A stretch of 64,000 nt of DNA, taken from positions 12,914,501 through 12,978,500 of the forward strand of contig JAYKKT010000089.1 in assembly GCA_036023115.1 (NCBI GenBank), given 5' to 3'. This DNA comes from Brasenia schreberi. Its lineage: Eukaryota > Streptophyta > Magnoliopsida > Nymphaeales > Cabombaceae. Both the position numbers and the translations under genes were made by a program. The notes beneath the pieces were generated by a model. That model made no database searches, was not told the DNA's origin, and was given only the letters and a program-made list of their open reading frames with translations. Positions 32,513-42,880 of the stretch are shown here, one piece after another; within the stretch, counting starts at the first letter, position 1; each line of letters opens with the position of its first letter.

Positions 32513-32723
32513 GAAGATTCAAACTTACGTTTGGTGGGGGGATTCGGTTATTTATCTCTTAAACTTGTTAATTTCTTAACACCATAATATCGAACTCATG
32601 ACCTTCATCTTGTGAGTACTGGTATATACAACTCTAACACCAGTTATCAGCTTACAGGAAGACTCAAACTTACGTTTGGTGGGGGATTCAATTATTTATC
32701 TCTTAAACTTGTTAATTTCTTAA
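32435..32723. repeat. 145-bp diverged tandem duplication
   Basis: 32435-32579 and 32580-32723 share 'gaactcatgaccttca.cttgtgagtact', 'cagttatcagctta' and 'tttatctcttaaacttgttaatttctta' in order, with about 10% differences. It includes half of a family A SINE. Confidence 0.85.
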
Positions 32724-35640
32724 GCACCCTAAAGTACTCGCTAATTTTGAAGAAATACTCTTTTATGCAAATTCAATTGTCTAAAGATTATTTTTCAAAT
32801 AAATATTTAAATTATGGAGTTTGGTCTTGCTGCACTTAAGTAAGGTTGAAAGAGGTCTGGTTGTGCATGTCAAAGGGAAAAAGTAAAATAATATATCAAA
32901 CTTTTTTCTGCTTGGAAAAAATTAAAGTCAAAGTCCTGAAAGTGAAGTAAGAACAAGAATATATTGACTCGTAAAACACGTTTGTTTTATTATATGTGAT
33001 AAGCCGAAAATGGGCATGGTGCTGTCCTAATCCGGTTTTCGGGCTCCATTGACTCGAATCATGTTCCGAACTGGTTCAAATCGGCGGGCTGCGATATGAT
33101 CCAACCCGTTAAGACTTCCCTTTTCTTTTTCCCCATGCATCTTCTGAAGTCGAAATCAAATGGAATTTGGATTGGATCATGATCCAAACCACATTGTCAT
33201 GTCTCCCCCTCCCCTCCCCTTTACTACAAGGAATCCTCTTTGAGGTAAACCTTGGACTATAGCAAGGTCAAGGTCATATATATAATCATCCTATATCATG
33301 GAATCGCAACATTTTCTTTACTGGGGTTAGACAAATCACAATTATATATCAAAGACCTACTGATTCCGTGTAAACTACAACTGCTGGTTTAAAACGGTTC
33401 AGGTTCCACCGCAACATGGAATTGAAACCGAACCGGTTGCCTCCAGCTATTTGGTTCGGTTCTGGTTTCAGGTTTTGGATTCAGATTGGTTGTGTGAACT
33501 TTATGAAACAAATGCGGGATTTTAAAATAGAAACCACAAAACAACTTGGAACCACTGGTTACAGTTATACTGGTTTCGATTCCAGAAACAGTTCAAATCC
33601 AGTTCAACCAGTCGAAATGGATCCAAACTGGCCATCTCTACTACAAGGACGCCTGACCTTCGTCGTGGAGCAAACCCCATAGACAGTAAGCTATGTCCCT
33701 TTGGTGCCCTGACATGCAATACTCAACAGGAAAGGTTACAATATCGAGAAGTGAGAACTTTGGGGGAAATTTCCTGCCTTTTGCAACTGGATTATGAATA
33801 AATTAGAGCAAATCAAACAAATCATAAGCCTGAGACACAAAATTGGACACGATATTTTATGATGGTGACTCTGCAAGGCTATTTGAGTTTCAACTGTCAA
33901 ATTCGAACGCGTTTGGCAGCCCACTTGATTGTGAAGCTTTCGGATTGACCCAGTCTTTGATTAATTTAGTCGAGTTCTAAACTCATCAAACCATTACCAT
34001 CCAATTTGAGGTTGTGTGCCTGGACTTAAATAATTGATCACATAGTTCACTAACATTTTAATTCTGCAGTAACCCCTAAACAGGTTGACCCGATTATGTT
34101 AGCAGATTGGGCTTTGAACTATTTCAAAAGTACAGCACAGTCGTTATTGACTTGTTTGATTCAATTTCAAACTGTGGTCAGTAATCAGTATGTGCCAAAA
34201 ATGGAACAGATCCAGACTTTAATGGTTCTGGATTTGATAGATTTTGTCTGAGGTCCACATGTACCTGGGATCTCCCAATATGCCCAACCCATAATAATTT
34301 AAAGAAGGGAATTAAACATAAAAAGAGGTCCAACATTTACAGCCGTGTGGGAGTGAGTATAAGGAGGATACGTAGGTCCAGACCCAAGTAGAAGTTTGGA
34401 TCCCACCAACTTGATCTGGTGGAAGCTTCAACCAACTTCTTTGTGCCACTCCTGGGTTCAGTTCGGTAAGCATCTTGGTGTTTCGAGTTGTGTCCACATG
34501 TGGAGTCATTTCACGATAATGTAAGAAGCTGGTCAACTACAACACAACCCGGTGCTTTCTTGCAACTTTGTTAATGCATTTTTGCTTGAAATTCTCAAAT
34601 TTTAAATGGCAAAATTGAGTGAACTAATCGCACTTTTCAATAATAAAAAGTAGCATTTTAAAAGGAAAAAGTTGAAAAATATGCAAAATGTGAGTTTTGA
34701 TAGTGTAAGTTGTAACTTAGAAGACCAGAAGGAATCATATTTAAAGTTTGGACCCACGATTAGATATTCGCAATAATATATCAAAACGTGCATTCTCCCA
34801 TATTTCTAGAAATGCTGAGTTCCAATATGGGATCCAACAGGATCAATTCCGTAAAAGGTAGTTTTGCTTCGTTCACAAGATTTGAACTTGAGACGTTTTT
34901 CAGGGGGAACAAGTGCCAAACCACTTGAACAAATGAATCCTTGGTAAAGATAGAGATTAATAGATGGAGAATTACTGATCCAATCTCGAAATAATAATAA
35001 AATATCAAACAAAAAATAATGGAGCACCTAAGCCCTGCATTAGCTTACTTCAGAATAAGAAAATCGCATCAAAATTCCATAGAATAAGGCTGGATTAAAA
35101 AGCAAGAAAATGTACAAAGCTTTATAAATTCCAAACTCCATTATGTTGCCCAATCGCTTCGACAGTTGCGAGTTGGTGTCTTTTCACCTTTGTAATTGGA
35201 AAATCTAGATACAGATCTAATTTTATAGCTACAACACTTAGTGAAATTAGTTAAATTGGGGATGAGAAAATCTTCTTGAGGATCGTCCCCCCTACTGGTT
35301 TCCCACGCCATGAATGTACTACTCTCAAAAAAAAAAAACCATGAGTTGGTTTGCATGGACCGTTCATCTCAATTTTTTATTTGTCATTTTTTTGGTGAAG
35401 TTATTGGATCATATTCAATTTAGGTCCTTAGTTTTCTTTTAGATTTTTAATTAAATTCGTGAAATTTATTTGCACATCTAACATCTAAATTGGAGATTCC
35501 TTTATATAGTTCATCATGAAAACCTTGATGGATAAACGAGATTTCACCTTCCCGAAACGAATCGCCACCTGTACTCGTGCCGAGTTGTCTCGAAATCGAG
35601 TGAACGAAGATAACGCGGAGACACTGCCGTGGAGTTAACA
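32724..35640. other. Intergenic, no gene recognised
   Basis: 33.38-33.62 kb is rich in 'aaccggtt'/'ggttcggttctggtt' motifs (diverged repeat). The open frames there have no recognisable domain. Short A runs occur at 35328-35338. The rest looks unconstrained. Confidence 0.45.
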
Positions 35641-36304
35641 GAGGAGGGTAGGGGTATTCCTGTATTTTTTTCGGGAAGGATACGCTTAATAAGTGCACCG
35701 CCCATGCAGTCGTTGTTGAGTCCACTCTGGCGCCAACGCTTGCTTGCTTCGGTCGATGACATCTCTCTCTCGCTCGATCAACCTGTTTTCTCGGGTACTA
35801 CTGTCCCTGTAAATTCTTCTGATCGGTAGGGTTTATCTCTCTTTTTCATTAATTATTTCGTTTTGTTGCTGAAGCGCCAAAGTTTTCGCATAAATGAATT
35901 GCTTTCCGTTGTCTCTTTCGCCTCGATGTTTTGCTAACTCGTGAACTTGTCTCTTCCTTTTACCCTAGGAATCTTACTCTCTGTTCCATTTTTCCGTTCT
36001 CTTTTGGTGTTGTTTGATGCTTTGATTCAGTAGAAATAGATATTTCTGGTGAATTGTCGTCGTTACGATCCCTTTCCCACTCTTTCCACTCTTTTCGGAT
36101 TGTGTTCGTTTGCAGAAGCTCGAATTTGGGCGGTTGATGAGATTTTAGGGTTCAGGTTATGCTTTGATTCAGTAGAGAGTGAGATTTTGGTGAAAGTTCG
36201 TTATTCTGATCCAATTTTCACTATTCTTGGATTGTTTTTTGTTTGCAGAAGCTCGCTGCTAGGTGATTGATGGGATTTTAGGGTTTTGGGCCATTTTTTT
36301 CTAG
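35641..36304 (+). promoter_or_regulatory. 5' leader of the DUF688 gene with a probable leader intron
   Basis: A donor-like CG|GTAGGGTTTATC occurs at about 35826 and two acceptor-like TTTGCAG sites end at 36115 and 36248, suggesting a 5' UTR intron. The stretch 36018-36288 is a diverged tandem duplication (unit about 142 bp, 'tgctttgattcagtaga' at 36018 and 36160), which is why the acceptor is doubled. No TATA box was assigned. Confidence 0.5.
36018..36288 (+). repeat. 142-bp tandem duplication in the DUF688 leader
   Basis: Both units contain 'tgctttgattcagtaga', 'tttggtgaa'-like text, 'gtttgcagaagctcg' and 'ttgatg.gattttagggtt'. Each ends before the ATG. Confidence 0.8.
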
Positions 36305-37193
36305 ATGGGGGAGAAACAGCTAGACTTCAACGCGCCACTTCTTTCTGTGAGGAGATTCGCTTCTCCTTTGCGTTCTTCTGCTTTGAACTCTGTCCGTGGA
36401 TCGGGGAAAGGGGGTGAGGACTCGGGGAAGAGATTGGGGGAGGTGATACCGGTGGTCAGGCCTCCTGTTTATCGGAGTGATTTCGTTTCAGGGCCGGTGA
36501 GGGACTCCGGTAGTGTGCCGTTCGTTTGGGAGAAAGTACCCGGGAGGCCAAAGGATTCACCAGTGGTTGGTGCCCGCCCTAATTCTGATGGTAAGTCGCT
36601 CGAACGGCCACCATCTGCACCGGGACCGCCGCCCGGGAAGGTGGTTCACGGTAGGAATGAGAGGGTGAATACAATGAAGGATGAAGATCGGAAAATCGAG
36701 ACGGTAGCGAGGCCGAATTACAACCTTGTTGTGCAATCTGTGAGCTCGGCGATAGCAGAGGTTCAACCGAGGGATGGTTTGTCGCAGTATTCGGGTGCTC
36801 CCGCATTGGAAAGGGATGATAAAGCGAACAGGAATTTGGAGGATGATGATGGCGATGCGTTCTCCGATTCATTGGACACGGTTTCTGTCACCGAACTGAG
36901 CTTGTTTAATGATAGTGTTAGTGGTGAGAGTGGGCCAGATGGACACGAGTTGAAGAGAGGTGGTAATTCAGCATCTGGCCGGAGACTTATGCTGGAGCGA
37001 TTCTTGCCGGCCGCAAAAGCAATGGCTTCGGAGGCGCCCCCGCATGCTCCTAGGAAAAAGCCTTTGGCCTGTGACCCCGTGAAGCCGGTGAATAGGGTGC
37101 CCAGAGATGGAGATTCATCACTTTCATTACCCTATGAGCCAATTCCTTTCTTCATCCAGCAATATTCTCTAGAGGAAGAGGAAGGCAACATCA

Positions 37194-37224
<31 letters not shown>

Positions 37225-40200
37225 AGGTGATGAAGATGAGGGGAGTTCAACGCCTAAAGCTTGTGGGATTTTCCCTTGGAGCTTGAAGAACTCCCTATGT
37301 CTTACGAACCCCTTAATTCTCGCTCCGGGAGTAAGAGCCAAGAAGCAAAACTCCTTTTCTCATAAGGGCAGTATGCCGGTCAAGAGCAATGACAGTGGAT
37401 CCTTCAGCGGAAGTGATGAGGTATGCTAGTTCTCTAACATTTCTTTATTGTTTTCATCATGAATTAAAGTAAAATGAGTATGTGTAAAGGCCAATGGATA
37501 GATATGCTGATAAATCTTGTTTGAAGAAAAATACTTAATATGTGTAAAGGACATGGATTGTAAGAAAGAAACTTCATGTTCGTTTTACCAATATGAAGAT
37601 TGAAGAGTGAATGCAAGAGCTACAGAAAGTGCAATAGTTCACCTGGCTATGGTCATGAGTTCGATATCCAGGGTTTGCATATAGCTTCAGACCCGCCATT
37701 GTACCAAGAAAAAAGAGAGCGAATAAACTATATATTGCTGCTTACCGTATGACAAGGAGTAATCTTTCAATCTTCTGGGTCCATCATTTGTGCTGTTCCT
37801 TTTGGTCAACAGTGGATCCCAGCTGCTTTCCCTTATACGATAAACATCATGGTCTTTGGAAATGTTTCCTTTTTGGTTTTAGCATTTGCATGGTCACCGG
37901 TCTCATTAAGGAGTCGAATTTCTTGTGATTTTTTGGCAAAAGGTCATATTTGGTATTTCTCATGAGATCTTGAAATTGTTAATGTTTCATTCTTTTCTTG
38001 GGTTTATTGAGATATTATGGCAAGAACTAACAACTTTCTAATTATTTTAAATACTGTAATGTTTTAAGCATAGTTGCAATGAAACCCTATAGTTGTATGC
38101 CAGCAACCAGTGACAGAAACTGGTACCAAATACGTCTCCAAAACCACAGTGGAAGGAGCTAATTGTTCAAGAGATGTATTTTAATTGCAAAGAACTTTTT
38201 CTTTTGTCATTCTTTAATAAGACTCATGTCATTTACTTATAAATTAAAATTAGATCATTTTCAATGAAATCTTGTCTATGCAAACAATAAATTTATGATT
38301 ATAAAATTAAATATTTTTATGGTTCTAAATATTATGACTCACAAGAGATTTCATTACACAATAGTGAAAGATTAAATTTATTCTAAACAAATTTAATTTA
38401 TCAACGCATATCTAAACGTTCTTCATATCATACATTTAGAAACTCATGCCAATACATATAAGAACTATAAATTTCATAAGAACTTCCAGATAAAGTATGT
38501 ACTGGAAACTTTTCAGCTTGCTTTACCAGTACCTGTTTCTTGTTCCCATATTGGTACCCTTACCTATGGTAACTACATCTTAAGTATAGCCTTTTCAGCC
38601 TTTTGCTTATTAGAATGCTTGAGATCTTCCAAGAAAAATATTGTCGACAAAATACCGACAACTGGAGAGTGAGTGAGTATTTTCGTCGAGCTAGGGAGGA
38701 TCATTATAAATGTTTTATTTTAACACGGATGGTTCAGATGTTCAAATTTCACCTGCACCAGTAACATGGATGGATTTTGAGAAACTTTTCTATAGGTGGC
38801 CATGCTAGAATTCTGGTTCACTGTGAACGTTTTGAGGTTAGACACAAATCCAGAAAGTTTACCTCACGTCTTTTATTTTTTGGTAACTTTTCTGTAGTCT
38901 GCTGAAGGAGTCGGTTTCTTCTGTTGAGTGGTGGTTGGTTTTATGTTTGGTTACAGATTGATTTTCTTTCACCCAAATCTTTTTGGCTGTTCGCAAGTTT
39001 CAGTTTGAATCTTCTGTTGTAGAGGCATGTGCGTAGAAAGGAAGGCTAGGCAGAGCCTTAACATTTGTACACCAGCGCATCAAACTCATGACCTGGTTGT
39101 TTTCAAGATTAATCGCCCTAGCAAGCGAGAAGTGTAACAAATTGTCCCACTAAACCTTACCTCCTGCCCTTATCTTTTGCTGCAGTTGACATGGGAAGCC
39201 GTATACAAACATAAATTGGTTCGTAGTATTGTGTCTCCTAGTGTTCATGCTAGTGGGAGCAAGTTGAGTGAATCGGCTAGTTCGCCCTCAGTATATGAAG
39301 ACACAGCAAACAATCATTTAAATTACTTGAGCGATTCTCAAACACAAGATGGATCGTTGTCCTATAGACGTTCAACAGGTGGAATATCTCCCTACAGAAA
39401 TGAAGCATCAAGTTCTCCTTTCCGTGAAGGCTCAGGTTTTTTGGGTGTTCCTAAATCAGTAAAGAGTTTCAGTTCTGATGGTTCGGACATCAACATGAAG
39501 GGATCTGATACCCAGAAGGGCACCCCTCAGTGCCGAAGTAAGGGAACATCAGGGTCTGCAAATCCAACAACCGGGAAGACTGCATATGTTGATTCTATGA
39601 GTTCAGTGGAGACATCATATCCCAAGTCTATCCAGACGGGAAATAGAGGTCTAATTTCTGCATCTGATGTCAAACTAATTACTTGGGCTGAAATGCTGCA
39701 GAAACAGGGAGAGCCAGTTCGAGAGTCTCATCTTGTAGGCAATGACATCGAGCTAAATTTGGGTGATGAGAAGCAATTAGATGATTTGAATCTTGCTAAA
39801 TCTGTCGATGCGCATTCCGGGTTGCTTACTCGCCATGGGCTGCCATCTTCTGCTGATGCATTAAATCTCAATCATAGGGGTCATAATACTTCTATAGACG
39901 ATATTCATGCCATTGTGAATGAATCCATGCCGTCAGTGCCGCTCTTGAAGCCGATAACTGGTGGTACCAAAGGTTCAGATAGAAACTTATCAAAACAGCA
40001 AGTTAGTGGGAACGGGAACAGTTTAGCAGCAGACAGCGAAGGAAATTCCTCTCTGGTCCCTTCTTTACTTCAGCCACCATTGCCTAAATCTCCTTCTGAA
40101 TCATGGCTTTTCCGGGCCCTGCCTGCTGTTCCAATACAAGGTTCTTCCTCTTTGTCATTCCTTCAACACCGATCAAAGAAGAACGCCATAAAGCCATCTG

Positions 40201-40575
40201 TTGATCCAAAATGGGAAGCCATCATCAAAGGCACTAATGTCCATCCCAAGCATCGCCGTTATTCGCAGGTACTATATTCACTTAAACAAGCAGCAACTTA
40301 AAGAATCTCCAAGTTATTTCCAAAATGTGTTGGGTCATTCTTAGCAAGCTCAATCTGATGGATAATTGGCAAAACAGCCTACCTTTGGACATACCACTGC
40401 CCTAAGCCGACATGTAGGCACGAAAACTTTTCATTAGTCTTCAGTGAAGTTCAGCTTGTTCCTTGGAGTAACTTATTTGTCGACTAATTGGACTTTCATC
40501 TATCTGATTATGACTTATATACATCACTGATTGCAGGAACTCAGTCAGTCTGTACCCCATCAAACAGAAAAGTAA
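36305..40575 (+). CDS. DUF688-family protein, intact, three exons (745 aa)
   Basis: A plant-specific family of unknown biochemical function. Exon 1 36305-37420 (372 codons), intron 37421-39185 (GTATGC...TGCAG), exon 2 39186-40268 (361 codons), intron 40269-40536 (GTACTA...TTGCAG), exon 3 40537-40575 with TAA. Both introns are phase 0. Family blocks: KQLDFNAPLLSVRR (4-17), PFVWEKVPGRPK (72-83), ERFLPAAKAMA (231-241), an acidic Asp/Glu run (about 289-313) coded by GATGAT repeats, CGIFPWSLKNSLCLTNP (320-336), LTWEAVYKHKL opening exon 2 (373-383), and a conserved C-terminus around SWLFRALP and PKWEAIIKGT, ending RYSQELSQSVPHQTEK. Mostly disordered; no membrane segment or signal peptide. Exon borders are my inference from splice motifs and family fit. 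Confidence 0.88.
37630..37717 (+). mobile_element. SINE, family A, in DUF688 intron 1
   Basis: 'gcaatagttcacctggctat' (A box), 'catgagttcgatatccaggg' (B box), tail 'gcatatagcttcagacccgccattgtaccaagaaaaaa'. Confidence 0.7.
39030..39140 (-). mobile_element. SINE, family A, near the end of DUF688 intron 1
   Basis: The minus strand has GCTAGGGCGATTAATC then a CATGAGTTTGATGCGCTGG B-box block and a tail that has lost the GCATCTGG core. It lies about 50 bp from the acceptor and opposite to the copy at 37630. Confidence 0.55.
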
Positions 40576-40980
40576 TAGTAAGGTTCTAATGGATCATTTC
40601 AATTCCCTGTTCTTAGCCTAACAATCTTGCTGGCACCTCAAAAGGTACAGACATTTTTTTCTGTTATTACTCGCACACTTTTGCCACCAGAACGCTTATA
40701 TGAAGTTGTTAACTTCTCTTGTTATAGACAGGATACCTGGCCATGGGTTCCAGATGCCAAGAGGTGATCTTAAGCAAGAATATGAAATGTGCTTATCTAT
40801 TTCATATTTTACTGCTTGGCAACCGAAAGCTCTACCCATCTGCAGCTTGTTGTGGATCTTATGATCCAGTATTGTTTTATTCTTTGATTCTCTGCTTCTG
40901 CGCATCTTGTACCATTTATTGGAATAAAGCCTGGTAGCTGTTTCTTCTGTAAATAAAATGTAATACCAATAAAATGGGTA
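40576..40980 (+). terminator. Probable 3' UTR and poly(A) signals of the DUF688 gene
   Basis: AATAAA occurs at 40923-40928, 40952-40957 and 40968-40973, 350-400 bp after the stop, a normal plant distance. A transcript end near 41000 is inferred. Confidence 0.5.
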
Positions 40981-41427
40981 CATATATGTCAGCTTCAGTA
41001 TGGAGTAAGGTGGACATTCATATGAAAATGTAATTGTGTCTGTAAGTGTTTGTGGAACTCTAATAACACTCACACATATTGCCCTTGCTTTTGCGTATTT
41101 AAATTTTGTGAAAAGTTGGTGGCATTAAAATTGGGAGTTTATGGTGCTTTCCCATTGCTGGGCATCCAAGCATTTCTTGCATTTCATTTAGAATTTAGCT
41201 CTTTGGTCTAAGACACCCGCTTCAATTGCGCTCCTACTTCTAGATGATCAATCATGTGTCCCAATACAAGCAGTTTTGGCACTACATTGATCTCTGCTCC
41301 CCACTTGTGCCAACAAAAAAAAACCTTGTAGGTAGAGTGCCATCAAGTTCTTAAATAAATACTGGGTAGCTAGGCCCGTTTGATTTGGCAAGTCTTTGAA
41401 CTGCTAGATGGAAGTCCATTTTCCGTT

Positions 41428-41545
41428 CTTTTTATGTAAACAGTGGGAAGCTGAAGCCAGATGCACCCCCCCCCGAGTATGGAAGTTGTGCATCTTTGAC
41501 TTGTGAGTCAACCCCCTACCCTGGTGGAGCAATTGCTCCTTGTGT
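41428..41545 (-). mobile_element. SINE, family A
   Basis: Minus strand: AGCAATTGCTCCACCAGGGTAGGG (A-box side), GACTCACAAGTC block, then TGCATCTGGCTTCAGCTTCCCACTG tail followed by an A-rich end. Confidence 0.65.
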
Positions 41546-42374
41546 GGAGATTCATTTAAACTCCACCCGAAACAACGTAGCGTTGTAACATCATTCAACC
41601 AGATATAATTGGCTGCCATAATCTAAGGATACGTGAAGCAACATTTGCTATACGTCAATCTAGTTAAAAATGCATTCCGGTTCCATAAGGAGCAGTTCAC
41701 ATGATAGCCATCTTCATGAGATACTGGATCAGATGATCCAGTGCAAGAACCTCTTTCATTTACATTGTTTCCGTGCCATGTATTTTTGTGTGGGGAGCTT
41801 TTATACAGGGTGGTTGGAGCTTACTTTGTTTCAAGTCTTCAGGAGGATCATCTTAGAGAATCCACTAGGAAATGGTACACAAAGTTGTAGAGATGGCAAG
41901 GGTGGGGGGTGTCGGGGACCAGTATACGTGTAATCGGCCCTGACCCGAATCTTAATGGGGTGGGTATGGGGCAGAATTTGGGGACATGAATGTGCCAACA
42001 TCGTGCCATCCCTATAAAGTTGTGGTGGGTAGTGGAGCTTATGCATCTAATAGAGAAATTATGACACGGGGTGGAAAGTAGACACAACTGAAGCCCTTGG
42101 TTAGAAACTCCTTTTCACTAGTTTCTACCATCCATTTGACATTAAACCTTTTATTTTAGGCGATATCTATGAGTCCCTAATACTGGGTTATTGTTTGTAT
42201 TCTTTAGGTTTTTTAGCACCATATCCCAATTTTGATCTTGAAGAACTTTTCCCCCCCTTAAATTTATAACTTGGAGAGATCTCCCCTCGCGGGGTTGGCA
42301 TAAAAGCTCTGATACGTGGGCATTCTGTTTGCACAAGGAGATACCAAGCTATGAATCCTTGACCACAGCCAGAG

Positions 42375-42470
42375 GCTCTTTCCAGTAAGCTAAGACAATT
42401 TCAAGGTCATGAGTTTGATGCCTGGGGCGTGCATCTGGCATCGGCGTCTCCCATTGTACCCCCAAAAGAA
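42375..42470 (+). mobile_element. SINE, family A
   Basis: 'tccagtaagctaagacaat' (A-box side), 'catgagtttgatgcctgggg' (B box), tail 'gcatctggcatcggcgtctcccattgtaccc' with 'ccaaaagaa'. Confidence 0.7.
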
Positions 42471-42796
42471 TACCAAACTTCGATGTCTTGAGAAAACTTC
42501 CTTCTCTCTTAACAAATTAAAAAGAAAAGAGAGAAGTAATGTTCCGCTACTCTCTGAGTGTTCGAAAAGATTAAATGATCAAAGACCAATTTGACCAAAA
42601 TCTTAAATAAAAATTAGTGGAAGATATGGGTAGTAAACACCGCAACCAAACTAAATAGGACCTGTTTTCATGATTTGATCGTCACATCGCAACCTTGTTT
42701 ATGTCTCTAGCTACGCGTTCCCTCATTTAAGCTGAGCCCTTACATGAACAAGACACAAAGCTTCAAGACTAGCTGAACACGTGTGCTTGGTAAAGA

Positions 42797-42811
42797 TATA
42801 TATATATATAT

Positions 42812-42842
<31 letters not shown>

Positions 42843-42880
42843 GATATATATATATATATATATATAAATATAAATATAAA
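42797..42880. repeat. (AT)n microsatellite
   Basis: TA and TAAA repeats directly next to the tail of the second RTE LINE. Confidence 0.9.

Larger units (their letters stand above)
40981..42796. other. Intergenic with two SINE copies
   Basis: No gene seen. A C run at 41467-41474, and 41880-42010 has a 'ggggtgggtatggggcag'-type text common in plant repeats. The open frames here show no domain. Confidence 0.45.

Noticed and set aside
33416..33682. 88-codon plus-strand open frame
   Set aside because: Lies in an AACCGG-rich repetitive patch; no recognisable domain and the other strand is equally open.
39177..39185. Start of the 39.2 kb open frame as an independent protein
   Set aside because: No ATG; the region has an intron acceptor (TGCAG) and the downstream sequence is the second exon of the DUF688 gene in matching phase.
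42299..42316. 'agctctgatacgtggg', like a complement of the tRNA-Met PBS
   Set aside because: Only part of the PBS matches, and no LTR or polymerase sequence lies beside it.
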